64,000 nucleotides of DNA, taken from assembly GCF_032118995.1 (NCBI RefSeq), contig NC_092648.1, positions 635,001 to 699,000 on the forward strand, written 5' to 3'. Made by a program: the position numbers and the translations under genes. Origin of the DNA: Asterias amurensis (lineage: Eukaryota; Echinodermata; Asteroidea; Forcipulatida; Asteriidae). Positions 14,041 through 26,051 of this stretch are shown here, piece by piece (within the stretch, counting starts at the first letter, position 1; every line of letters begins with the position of its first letter). The notes beneath the pieces were generated by a model, which was not told the origin of the DNA, ran no database searches, and worked only from the letters and a program-made list of their open reading frames with translations.

Positions 14041-14794
14041 GTTCAAAGGGTGCTTGTTCATAGTTGAAAGGTTGAAGTAGCAGAGAAGTCAAAGTGTCCT
14101 TAAGTCATCACTAAAGTTTACATTATTGTTTGGGTCTCGGCTTTTTGATTCAGTTTCAATTTCTATCTTAGACAGTTACTTGTCCATGCTAGGAATGTCT
14201 TTGATGGATACATATTACTTCGGATATTCATTTAATTAACTTTTCAAAGGGAACTTTTCAACGATGTAAAGAGAAATTTGTAACAACAATCCTCCGACAA
14301 AAGGGAAACTTCACACCAAGACAACTATGTTTACATTTTTGTTACAAGAATTCCATCTTCTTTTTTGTTGAAAAACTTGAATTATTGATTTTACCAAGAG
14401 TATAAGCAACTCAACTAGCAATTAAGGAAAAGTTATTATGTACAATGTACATATTTGAAATAACACATTGTGTAGAAGATGACACCAAATCAAGCCACAC
14501 AAAAAACAATATCTCAGAAAAGCTTTGTCAATTTCCAATTTTGTGGGCATTGATAACAAACCTGTGTTGATCTAAACAGCGAAAATACACATGTGATGTG
14601 TTATTCCGGATGTTTCAAATAATAAAGTGTCATTTAGTTCCTCATAGTCAAGTTACATCTCTGGTAAAATGGAGCTTGATTCTGACTGGTGTCAGTCTGG
14701 GTACTTATTCACATTCATTAGACTTGGGTGCTGCTGCTTGTGTTTTAAGAGTGTCTGTTGGTCGAGCACCAGTCTAAACTCCATTAATGTGTTG

Positions 14795-14881
14795 GGCCAT
14801 GTCGGCAACGACGGCTTCAGCTACAGCTAGTTCAGAGCGTCATCCATAGCTGTAGCCGACGTCGCTGTTTTGGATACGGCC
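14795..14881. repeat. small foldback (MITE-like) element
   Basis: The arms starting GGCCATGTCGGC and ending GTTTTGGATACGGCC are inverted complements, with GCTACAGCTA facing TAGCTGTAGC near the centre. The arms are about 35 bases with a short loop. It has no coding capacity. Confidence 0.65.
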
Positions 14882-14894
14882 TTAATACTGTAGA

Positions 14895-15115
14895 AATATA
14901 ACTTGAAGAATGCTGTGTGTGTCTGCTTTGAGGCAAATCATGCACGCTGCCATTTTGGCGTATTGGCTAACTTCAGCTTTCCCATTGGTTGATCTGGTTA
15001 ATTGTGCCATGCAGACATGTGACATGGTATAGATACTCTATGTCCACTCTATGACATAGAGGGCGCTCACAGTAGACACGGACGACAACTGAGCTCAGCA
15101 TTCTCTTTGTTCTAT
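14895..15115 (+). repeat. interspersed element Y, copy 1 (uninterrupted)
   Basis: Shares a long diverged match with 17518-17765: TGTGTGTGTC, GCTTTGAG, ATGCACG, GATACTCTATGTCCAC, GACATAGAG, GAGCTCA and CATTCTC in the same order. The central GATACTCTATGTCCACTCTATGACATAGAG is continuous here. Confidence 0.6.
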
Positions 15116-17087
15116 TTCAATGGTCTGTGCACTTCACATCTAATCTGACATTTACATGTGATCCTGCTTGACAGTAAAGGCCATTGTCTATCGCTGTTTA
15201 AATCTGTCAAACAACATAGTGCCAATGCATGTAACATTTAATTATTATATTTCATTATTAATTTGAAGCACTTCAAAATGTTTATAAATACCGTTGTATA
15301 TTATGCTTACTGCTTCCATTTACTTACCATCAGATTTGGTGCGATAATTTGTTTTCTTTCTTTATTTATTTTTTTCGGTCTTGTTTTTTGTTTTTGCCTC
15401 CAGCTTGCAGACAATTTGGAATTCAATGTTGTTTTTTATAAAGCGATAAAAAAACTTTTATGTGTCACAACTTAGATGCATTTATACTTTATCCATAAAC
15501 AAAACTATTATGAAGTGACCAGTGCAAGAAATGCAAACATTACATATGGTTTACAAGTCCTCCTGTTGTTAATTAAAGTTGAAATGTTACTTCTTTATTG
15601 GCAACCCAATCCAGTTTAAGTCAATGCATTTATGGCCGTTGTACATTTGATATATATTTTTTTCCTGGCGATTATGTACAAAGAGTAACTGTCCATTTCC
15701 CCTTTGAATGCCTCTGTCATCGAAGGGTTGGCTGTAATACCCAGAGTATATTTTATCAAATTGAGTCACAGCGATTACATGTATTAGTAACGATGTACAA
15801 AAGACTTGGTTCCTGTCACACCATGAGATCATCAGAAAATGGGAAACTAGAACGTCCTGCAACGCTGTGTAATTCATAATAACGCTCCCTCGTGTCTTAC
15901 TGAAGATTATCAATCAAGACGTGAGGCGTTTTTCTAGAAGTCCTTTTCCTCCGAAGTCTGAATCAAAATGTCTGCTTCTTTATGTTTCTTCATGTGACAT
16001 GGGTTCTGCAATGTTTTCTAATCACTTGTTTGATCGTGCTCACAGAACAATGAAACAAGCTCTTGAAGTAAGATGTTTCTGATCAGGATGTTTGGTGAAT
16101 AGTTTCCTGCGCTGGGAGGAAGTAAGGAGCAATGTCTGGCTAGAAAAATTGAGTTGATCTTGTTCATCTGCCTAGCTGTGAAGACACAATGAAGTCAACA
16201 CAGATGGAGCCAGACTAGTGTTTGCTTGATTGCGCAACATCCTTTATTGACAGACACAGCTCCACTTTTTCTCGCGTACAACGGAACAGCTCTTGCGAGT
16301 TAAGACAAACAAAATGTAAAACCTCTATCCTTAGTTTGTTTCAACATCAGAAAATACATTTGACAGCAAATGTAAATTTAAGTCAAGTTAAAAAGAGAAA
16401 AAGAAAAAGATCTTAGATGTCACAAAATTATTTTTGCTTTATCAACAGAGATATATATAAATATATATATATAAATGTACAGAGATATTTTTTATGCTAT
16501 AACATTAATCAAAAAAATACAAAAAATATGCAAAATTACAGACCTGTTCTGTAATTACTGGCTCATTAATCCAGTTGTATCACCTTACAATTATGTAATC
16601 AGCTTTTTTGCAAAGTCTATTGAAATTAATCATCATTGTTAATTATACATCTGTTCATGTCTTGGCCTGAATTCTCAATTCTTGTAGGTAACTTTAAGAC
16701 AACGTCAAAAAAACAAACTTGGAGTATTTATAACTGTCTATCCCCTTATGGAGCAAACACTTCCACGATATAATGGCGTCATGTAGTGTTAGTGGTGGGT
16801 GGGTGGGTTAATGGGTGAGGGAGGGGGAAGGCGGGGATTGTAACATCCCACGCCTTAAACACATCCCCTGTTGGTCGTTGCGAAACAAACAAGAAGATTG
16901 TTATGATGTGTTTCTGTCCCCATTGACACACACATTATGTGTCCTACATGAATAACGTCAGCCCGAACTAGACCTTCCTACCTAACAGCGTGTATATACT
17001 TTTGGTTTGGAACATTTTAAATATAAACAACAATTAAGAGATCTCTTTTATTGTTCAGTCTGAAACAAAACATAAAACAATCAGATC
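15116..17087. other. non-coding spacer
   Basis: No gene is supported. The stretch is AT-rich and includes an imperfect (AT)n/(TATATAA)n run at about 16447-16475 and a G-rich run at about 16792-16840. The open frames at 15263-15475 and 15587-15913 have no recognisable content. Confidence 0.5.
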
Positions 17088-17212
17088 TCCCTTAGTAGGC
17101 CACCTTGTTTGGCTGTTATGGCTCTCTTTGATTCATTAGTCTTATATTATAGTCGTTATACCGATGTTAAAAGAGAGTCATATAGCTCAACAAGGTGGGC
17201 TACTCCCTTAGA
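17088..17212. repeat. foldback MITE with about 40-bp arms
   Basis: The left arm (TAGTAGGCCACCTTGTTTGG ... GGCTCTCTTT) is the inverted complement of the right arm (AAAGAGAGTCATATAGCTCA ... CAAGGTGGGCTAC). The loop is about 40 bases. It is non-coding and non-autonomous. Confidence 0.75.
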
Positions 17213-17517
17213 AGCTACTTTTTGAAAATGACTTTATTTTGATAACAAACATTGGAATCATGTAAACAGTAAATATTTTTCCATTCAAAAGTATATACAT
17301 GCTTTTAAATGGGTTTCAAACAGTAATTTATTTTGTCCAAAAGAGAAAGCTCCAAATGGTTACATTGACTTCCAATGCAGAAAGTAATATTATTTTTTAT
17401 TAAGATAAATATAATAACTTAACCAAGATCAAACGGTTCAAGCATAGACAGTATTTTGTATAGTTCAAATCGATCCTTTGATCCAAAGGTATGACTTAAC
17501 CCTAGAAACAGAACTCA

Positions 17518-17765
17518 GAGATTGTTGTGTGTGTCAGTATCTTAATGTTAATTTGCTTTGAGACAATTAATGCACGATGCTATTTTAAGCATTTCACAAA
17601 GTTGTTGATACTCTATGTCCACCTGGGTCAATTTCACAAAGAAAGTGCCAACTTAAAGCTAGTAACTCGTCCTAACTCAAGATAAGACTAGTCTTAACTC
17701 TCTGTGAAATCCACCCTAGCTGACATAGAGAGCCTGCATAGAGCTCATCATTCTCCATGTTCAAT
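17518..17765 (+). repeat. interspersed element Y, copy 2, interrupted by a MITE
   Basis: Diverged copy of the element at 14895-15115. The shared core GATACTCTATGTCCAC and GACATAGAG is separated here by the MITE at 17625-17716, whereas the other copy is continuous. Confidence 0.65.
17625..17716. repeat. MITE family B (GGGTGGATTTCACAAAGAG termini), nested in element Y
   Basis: Terminal inverted repeats: GGGTCAATTTCACAAAG on the left and CTCTGTGAAATCCACCC on the right. The interior is ACTAGT/AGTTAGGACGAG-like. A second copy begins at 18203. The element is about 92 bases, with no coding capacity. Confidence 0.75.
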
Positions 17766-18202
17766 TTCTGAGGGTTAAACTAGATAACATTTTGTTTTTT
17801 GGGGCAGGTTCTTAGCAATCATTCTAAGGTTATTAGGAAGCTTTCAAACGGCCTCAAATGAGGGCCTTTAGTCATCATGGATTACAGCTTAAATTTAGCC
17901 AGGGGATAATATTTTGTTGAGAAACAGGTGTTTACTTAACAAAGTTGTCTTTCCAAAATTGATTTCTATGTTTCCTGACTCACTCTCCCCTTTCCTGGCT
18001 TTAATTGATCTGTTCCTCCAGTGATCTGTTGACCAGCCAACAAACGGGTCATAAACTCGCTTAGCAGAATCACAAATGCTAAGTGGAATGCTTACTACTT
18101 TAACGACACTACCAGGGAAAATGATCCTTGAGTTAACTAGTGCTAGTTGAGTGGGGAGCAGTGATTTGTGGTGATGATCTGCTAAGCGTGTTTGTAACCC
18201 TG

Positions 18203-18305
18203 GGGTGGATTTCACAAAGAGTTCGGACTAGTCTTAAATTAGGACTAGTCCTGGGAGATGTTAAAAACTTAGGGCTAGTGCTAAGTTAGGACGAGTTACT
18301 CGTCT
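18203..18305. repeat. MITE family B, second copy (one end weak)
   Basis: Starts GGGTGGATTTCACAAAGAG, then GGACTAGTCTTAA, AGGACTAGTCC and TTAGGACGAGTTACTCGTC, matching the interior of 17625-17716. The right terminal repeat is not clear. Confidence 0.65.
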
Positions 18306-20596
18306 TTTTAGCATATATTCATTGATTTTGTTTTGTTAACATTACCACCAATTGTTATGGCAACCATATCTGGCCCAATTCATGGTACTGCACTACATGG
18401 TTCTGTAAGTGCATAGTTCCACAGTAACCAGCGCTCTGAAATTCAGTCCAGGTTGTTTTAAATATAGTCTAATGTTTTAATTTGAGTAGCTTATGTTTTT
18501 TATTTCATTTTTATAAGAAGTAATCATATCTCTGTTGTATTGTTAATGAATATTAAAAAGACATTCTTATAAATGGAGAGGTTCCTATAAAATGGTACCA
18601 ATTAGGTAAACATAATGTGAAGGGGTTATTCTTTCTTATCTTGCTTGCCAGCAAGACTTTATTGCCAGTGTGACATGGCAAACTTTAAGTTTGCTAAGAC
18701 TTTCTTGGGTCTTAAAGATGTCTTTTTTGTTTGATTTTTGACAATGTTGTCATTGACTGAGGTTTGTGGGTTGTTTCTGTTGGTATTTTTTGTTAAGTGA
18801 TGATTGTGTGACACAAGAATCGGAGATTTGAGAAGGCACATTTCAATGGAAGTTTTTTTTTTTCTGGTTTGGAGCGTCGGTTATCTGCAGTTGTAACGAC
18901 AGCAGGTTTTTTATTTGAGCTGACAATAAGCTGCCTGTATATAAATTTGTGTTTTTTGTTGTTGATGTTTTGAAGATGTCCTGCTTTGCTTTCTGCTATG
19001 AATGTGATTAAATTGCTGCTTGTTTCCTTCATGTTACATATTCTGAGTCAAAAACTCAGGAATTTGTAACAAAATTTATGTGTGATCACACAGCTGCATT
19101 GAAGTTTTGTTTAAAATAACATTATGCAAAGGACAGAGTGGCTCCAAGGTATGTAGCCATTTGTGTTCGCTGTACATTACCGTCAAATTATTTTTGTTAT
19201 GTACATTTTATTTAGTTTAATCTACGCATGTACATTGTCAGTTTAATTTTTTTTTCTTTTTAATTTTTTTTTTTTAAAAGAAGCTCTGCACACAAATGTG
19301 TGATTTAATTCACAATGCATTGTGTGCATAACGTATATATATATTTATATATATACTGTAATATAGTCCTCATATATAGAACTATATATGTTCATTTCAT
19401 ATAAGTAACAAATCAAAACAAATCTATCCGTTTACTTGGCAGGCTTGTTTTTCCTTTTGAAATAAGCAAACAAAATTCATTATGTCCCATGACAAATGTG
19501 CACTGTTAAATTGTATTGTAATCTCAAGGAAAAATAAACATGAACATTTGAAGTTTACAGAAAGTGTTTGTACAACTTTTATTTAATAATAAAAAGTAAC
19601 ATGCATGGAACAGCCATATACATGTAAAAAGGTCTTGTGTCGAGTTCTTTGTGTTATCTTTGAATAACTGTCTTTAAATAGACTTCATTAGAAGTAGTCA
19701 ATACAATCAGTTGCTACCCTGGCCAAGTTCATGCAAGAATCATCCTTGACCATTGTTGGACTACGTTAGCCTGATATCTGTCTAGTCAACGACAGTTTGA
19801 ATACGCTAGTCGACTATTTCGTACCAGCCTACTGGGCATGGTCGCATCGCTGGTTATCAATAGCTGTTTTCATAGCACAGTGCAGAGTGAACCAGTTATC
19901 TGAAAATGATAGAGTACGTTATGCCGCCATTCGTTTTGACATAACGTGCCTAGAGTCCTTCACACTTCAACTGATGTCACCGTACAATCACTAGATAACC
20001 ATTGGTCCTTGTGTGAACTTGAACCTAGCTGCCTTCCAAAACTTTAATACAAAGGATGGCTTACTGGTTTAGTTGTCGGACTGACTAGCCGTTTCTCTGC
20101 CCTGTCTATCTACTGCCATTCAAGGCTTCTGATTTCTTGTCATGGGTAAACTAATTTCGATATGGAAGTTCATTGAAACCCACTCATTGGTACTTCTGAA
20201 ACTTCTACAAAAAAAGCTTGAAACAAAATGATGTTGAGGCCGACTTGAAAACAGCAAAGGGGTTGGGAAAGTGAGGAAGTTTGGTAATGGATATCGGTCA
20301 AATACTACCCTGGCCGCTTGTCACACCACAATGACTTTGTGAAGCAGTTTTTAACATCTGTTATTCTACATATAGAAAGTCAACTATGACACAATAATAC
20401 AAGTGAATACTTGTCCTTAATGCTAGATCGATGACTTCTACTTGGTGTTAAAATCTGTTAACATTTCTTGCAGGATGTAATGGGCGGAAATACACACATT
20501 CTCGAGTTCCGTCACAATACATTAGGGAGTAAACAATGGATATTGCTGATGTAACCAGGTCATGACCCATCACTCATGAGAACAATATTCATGTTG
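18306..20596. other. non-coding spacer
   Basis: No supported gene. The stretch is AT-rich, with homopolymer T runs near 18850 and 19245-19275 and a TATATA run near 19335-19360. Open frames at 18659-18841, 18793-19032 and 19797-19994 are short and unrecognised. Confidence 0.45.
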
Positions 20597-20772
20597 AGCT
20601 CTCGGTCCAATATCATAGAGCTGCTTAAGCACTAAAAGTAGCTGAGCATAACAAGAATATGCTTACCAGAATAAGGTGACTAGCGTAGCTACAATGTCAC
20701 AGTACAGTTCGTAACTTGTATCCTGCTCATCAGAAAATTGGTAAGCAATATTTTCTCTATGAAACCGAGCCC
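20597..20772 (+). repeat. MITE family A, complete-looking copy
   Basis: The ends are inverted complements: CTCGGTCCAATATCATAGAG on the left and CTCTATGAAACCGAGCC on the right. The interior carries GCTTACCAGAATAAGGTGAC and TATCCTGCTCAT, shared with the other family A copies. It is about 175 bases and non-coding. Confidence 0.7.
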
Positions 20773-21844
20773 TGTTGAAGTCAGCTTTGAAAGGGGCACT
20801 CAGTGAATAAACCATATTACGAGGAGGGTTTTATTTCTAAGTGATTTTTATCTCTCAGAGTATTTAATTATCATTGAGAACCATAATAGCTGGAATTTTT
20901 CTGTCAAATCAGACCTAACATCTACTTATGAGATTTACAGATCATACTTTCACAGTGCCCGAGTGAAAGCTATCAAATACAAAGTAGTTAATCTTTCTGT
21001 GAGAACGAGTTAAGTTCAAGCTTTAAAGCCTGGTTTATCATTGTCGGCATAGCATGTTGGTTTCCTGTATGTAATGGGGCTGTGTAGTGTTGCTGGGATC
21101 CTAATGAATTCAAGCTAATATCAAATGAGCAACTCTTTTACGCATCATTTCAGTTCTCAAAATGCATTTCTGCATTTTAAATGTTTAATAAGAAATCAGT
21201 CATTTGTTATATCCTAACCGAATATAATAACGAATATTAAAAAATTACATTATAATACCTGAGAAAATTGTTTGTCAATAGTACACCTTGTAGAACTTTT
21301 AACTTAGATGAACCTTCTATAAACAACAAATGGCAAGAAATTAATAAATTGGCATATAATTAGCAAATCAAGATCTAGAAAAGATCTGTGAAGACATTAT
21401 GTTTTAAACAAATTTAGGTCAGCAACAATAACCTGAGAAATGGCCTCAAACATTGAGTTGTCTTCATTATCATTATTATTCACATATTTCAGAAACACAG
21501 CTTTGCAGCTTTGAGCTAAAAATCTCAGCTTATCAGTCAAAATGCCAATCTTTTAAGTTTTCAAAAAAACATCAGTGCAGCAATTCTGAAACGGGTTTGC
21601 CCGGTCACTATAAAGCCAATATTTTATAACGTATAAATAACTCAAATATCCTATTTGACAAAACAAAACGATAAGTCTTTCAGAATGTCCTATCAGCTTA
21701 CACAACAAGGATGTGAAAGTGAGAACAACTTCTTCCTTTCATTTCAATTCATGAGGTTCAAAGACAAACTCTAACAACAACTTGTCAAGAACAGGGTTAT
21801 CATTTTCAGTTTAAAGTCAGATTCTGTGGCAAGCACCCAGCAGC

Positions 21845-21992
21845 ATTATGAAAGTGAGCCCGAATCTTTATGCTTACCACAGTAAGGTTACCTGCCAAAA
21901 TACCATGAACCATGTACAGTTTGTGATTGGTATCCTGCTCATTTCTGCTTAGAAAAATCGTCTGCTCAAGCAGCTCTACAGAATTTGGGCCC
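21845..21992 (+). repeat. MITE family A copy
   Basis: Carries TGAGCCCGAATCTT at the left, ATGCTTACCACAGTAAGGTT and TGGTATCCTGCTCATTTCTG inside, and AGCAGCTCTA followed by TTTGGGCCC at the right end. It lies 240 bases past the stop codon of the unnamed minus-strand gene. Confidence 0.65.
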
Positions 21993-22152
21993 AGAGACTA
22001 AACATTTACATTTGAGAGAACTCAGAAATGAAAAACATTCAAGGCAAACCACTGGCTAACTTTTTGTGTGAGAAGCAGATTTTATCAAAGTGAACTCAAT
22101 TACTGGCGTAGGAAGCTTGGATATCACGGTGGTCGGTAGCTACTGCTATATG

Positions 22153-22232
22153 GAGGTAGTGATGTCATACCTATAAATAGATGACCACTGTTGCTGCTCA
22201 CAGGGCAATCTATTTTTGGGTATGACATCATC
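22153..22232. repeat. foldback element abutting a stop codon
   Basis: The left arm (GATGTCATACCTATAAATAG) is inverted relative to the right arm (CTATTTTTGGGTATGACATC). The right arm ends at the TGA (22235-22233) of the minus-strand gene, so the hairpin would begin the 3' UTR of that mRNA. Confidence 0.6.
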
Positions 22233-25052
22233 TCAGCTTTCATTGAAGAACAGATCGGTGTCTAAGACTTCATCAAACCAGTCCCCTTTGATGATTGGTG
22301 AACTAGGAACCTGAGTACAAGATCAAAACATATCACAGTGGACACTAACTGCTCAGTTAAACTTTATACTTAAACAAAATCTATTCAGTATTGGAGATTA
22401 TTTAATGTAAACAAGGAAAAGATATGTAACTTGGGACCTTCAAATGAAACACCATAAACAAAGTTCAAAACAAATTTCATTGGGGTTTTTTTTTTTTTGA
22501 TTAAAATTCAATGTCTCGATATTTTTCAAGCAGAAGCCTTGAAATGCTTTTGTTTCAAAAATGCCAAGATTTAACACTCTTCAACTTTAAACTGCTTAAT
22601 ATTTGATAATCCTCATATTGAATGTATTTGTAAAGATCTTATTTTAAACATGTTTAATTGATGAGATTAGCTATTTTCACAAGATCATTTCCACAGGTAA
22701 AATACCACAAGCTATTTATTGAGTTACCTCAGGAGAATTGGAAGTTTTGATGCTGGATGATGTTGCTACATTACTGTCCAATTGTGGTGGGATTTGCGTT
22801 TTAGTTTCTGATACCACAGTTGACTTGATCTCATCGAAGAAGTCATCATCATTAAAATCCAACTATGGAAATAAAATAAAACCCAGTAATCTGCTTAACT
22901 TCATCTTTCATCAACCAATCTGAGACTAGGCTCTAAACAGTCTTTCTGTCATATGGGAATTCATGTTTTCATATGATCCTGTCATTGAAACACGTTTCCA
23001 CGCCACTCAATTATCCTTTTTGACAAAACAAAATGACTTTTGGAATCTCCTGAATGTATCAGCTTACAAAACAAGGATGTGAAAGTGACAACCACTTCTA
23101 ACTTCCAGGTGCTTTCATGATGCTCAAAGATAAACTCTAACAACGGTTCTTGTCAAGAAATATGATAATCATTTTCAGTGTAAAGCTCAGATAACAAGTA
23201 TAGAATTCTTCCTTTTGAATATCTTTTCTCCACTGTGATGTAATTTTTATGAACTAGAATTAATCAATGATCTTGTAAACTGAAAAGGCTGTTGTTTCCT
23301 AAACTCCATGGTGGATAACAACAAAACAAATTTATCTGGAGATCATTTTAATCCGTATTATAATTGAGTCTTTGGACTGCGACAAACAGATGTTTTTTAC
23401 AATAAACCAGTAAAAATAATAATAATAATAATAACTATTATGCTGGCTCAGTAGTTTACTTCCGTCTTTTTTCTTGTTTCTTTCTACTTACATCAAAGGC
23501 TTCATTAAAGTTATCTGTAGGTTGGAGTTCTGATATTTCTTGATCTTTCTGCAGACTTGACTCCATTGATGACTGCTGTGAATTCATCTGACCCCATTGC
23601 ACCACAGGAGGCTTCTGCTTATCAGTTCAGAAAAAGAAACACAAATTATTAGGAAGTCACAATTCTATCTATCATTTTGATGCTCATGCCTAAAAGGTAA
23701 AAACACATATTAAATATCTGTCAATAAATGAAATGAATCAACTATCTTTTTTCATCTGTATATTTACATAGAATACTTTGTACATTAATTATTGCCCCTC
23801 ATTATTGCCTAGGCGTCTCATTCTTACTGTACTGAAAAATAGTTTCAATTTCCAACATCTTGACAACCTTACTTTACTAAAACAATATAAACCCATTTAA
23901 ATCATTGCATAGCCCAATCAAATCAACGGAAATAATGTTATGTTTCATACCATTAAAATACCAACTGCTTTAGATATAAAACAGATTCAATGCAATCTCG
24001 AAACTACAAGGGTCTGTGTGGATTGGAAATAACTTTTTTTTCCCATACCAAGCAACTTAACAGTGAACCTAAAGAGCGCCCTCTATTGACTGATCCTGTT
24101 TTTTACCTGTTGTGTTGTTGGTGTTTCAGATGGCAAAGAAACTTCATAACGATAAGATGATATAGATGTGAGTTTGGAAGAAACTGCTGCCGCTAGACTA
24201 GATGAGTTAGGTACCTAAGGATCAAACAAAACAATAAATTAAACAACACAGTTTGTATCTCTTCTATCCAGCTCGAACAGTCTTTCAAACTTTCCTTTAC
24301 TCACAATCGATTGTCAAAATTGTTAGACTTTTGTTTTTTACATATGCCACAGTTGCTGAACTTATAAAATCAAATCAAAATAATTATGGTTTTAAATATA
24401 AGTGCTTATATGTATGGACCTTTCAACTTCAAAGCTTGTTGTATTGATATTTTCCTGTGGTTGTTGATTGTGTTAAGTTATTAATAAGAAGAATATACAT
24501 ACCTCTAGGAGTGAGAAACAAGTCTTCCTGAATTCATCATTGGTGCTGTGGCTTACCACTGTAGAGATTGCATCAGAAATGTTACAGATGGACTGTCTTG
24601 TAATTTCTTCTCTTGTCTTTAAAATCTTTAGAAAGAACAAAACAATTACAAACCACATCAAGATGCAATAGCCATGTGCTTAATGCATTGGATATAGAAA
24701 GAACATATTATTTATTATAATTTATATCAAAATATTATTATTAATGTTATTACAAAACTTTATTAGTTACGAACTGGTCACTGCGACACTGAAGGTTAAT
24801 ACAATTATTAACAACCCAACAATAAAGTCTTTGAAAACAACAATTTTATCCAGGTGTTTGTGAGTTTGAACTTGAAGCCATGAACTTGAAGCAAATCCGA
24901 CAATACCATTCAACTTTCATTTCAAGCAACAACAATCAATTAATAAAATAATAAAGTTATTGTCTATAAATGATATAACAAAAATTGATATTGATTCAAT
25001 TTACCTTATCAGTTGAAGCTGAATGTTCTGTCATACTGCAGGTTTCATTCAT
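22233..25052 (-). CDS. uncharacterised 204-residue acidic protein, six coding exons
   Basis: I do not recognise the family. Coding exons on the minus strand are 25052-25005, 24625-24503, 24214-24107, 23614-23492, 22862-22728 and 22310-22233 (TGA). Every intron is phase 0 with GT-AG ends, and the joined frame is open from ATG to stop, which strongly supports a real gene. Residues 17-57 look like an amphipathic helix (ILKTREEITRQ ... FRKTCFSLLE). The middle is Ser/Thr/Gln-rich and low complexity. The C-terminal third has two acidic-aromatic motifs, FNDDDFFDEI (about 136-145) and DWFDEVLDTDLFF (about 189-201), of the kind that bind folded partner domains. No membrane segment or signal peptide is seen. 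A non-coding first exon appears to end at 25350 (GAAG|GTTAG), joining an acceptor at 25063. It is transcribed divergently from ARID4, with about 700 bases between them. A nuclear adaptor is a guess only. Confidence 0.75.
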
Positions 25053-25350
25053 CTTACTCCAAACTATTAAAGCAACATTCAAGAGACAAATATTCATGAT
25101 TATTAATGTGATGTAAATAAAATATGAATGGAAATTTATATAATAATAATATTCTTGAATAAATTATTAATAATCAAATTATATAAAATTACATTGTAAT
25201 TTACAACAATGAATTGAATAACTAGAAAAGACGAGCATTATCCACTTAATTACAAATTACAAATTGTGGACAATCCCTACACAATTACTGCGCACAAATA
25301 TGTGCAAAAGAACCCAATATTTAGCAGACGATAAAGACAGCTTTCTAACC

Positions 25351-26051
25351 TTCAGAAGTCGGTCAAGCGCGGAGTCTAGCTGCCATTTGTTTATGATTGC
25401 CCAAAATTAGCTCAGTTCGTCTGCACCGCGACTTAATTACACACATTCACCTTTGATTTATACTCAAAAATTACCAACGTGGTGATAAGCACCAGACTAT
25501 ATTTTAACTGGTTTTTCGGGGAACCAGCTACCGGGGATTTACCTTTTGCAATGTCTTGTAACCTATCCCTTTTATATGTTTATACACAGCATTAAAGAAT
25601 GAAGCCAGACTAACTGTGACCTGAAACGTTTCGTCACACGTGATAAGTGACCAATCAGAGCGAGGGACCCCCCATGATATGTTGTTGTGACATGATTCAC
25701 CATGTACTGTACGTTAATGCAATACACATCACGTACGCACAACACAAACTGATGCTAAACTTATGTCTCCTTCAAACAGACGGACTACAGAATGAAGAAA
25801 TTGACAAAATGAGTAAATCTTTTGCGACGTAATTCCACCCAAATTGACTGATACAACTTATAGGTTGTAGAGATAAATTAATTCTTCACATGCTGAAGTG
25901 GAACTGAATGAATTAAACAATGGTAACGTATATTTTGTGGAGATTTATTAATTTTTTTATTTGCTGCAAATTCAAGCAGTCAAACGCTTTTCAGAGGCGC
26001 AGACGACACCGGCGAAACGCCGACAACTTTACGTTTTTACAGTCAGGCAGA
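25351..26051. promoter_or_regulatory. probable bidirectional promoter between the unnamed gene and ARID4
   Basis: Two divergent genes have their first exons at the ends of this stretch. A CACGTG E-box lies at about 25636-25642 and a GACCAATCAG CCAAT-type box at about 25650. More GC-rich, CpG-containing sequence occurs near 25995-26030. Start sites were not determined. Confidence 0.5.

Noticed and set aside
13743-14063. Repeat peptide (GSCGIS/HHPYG) as a secreted repetitive protein
   Set aside because: No signal peptide, no promoter or splice signals; the frame is explained by the 51-bp minisatellite.
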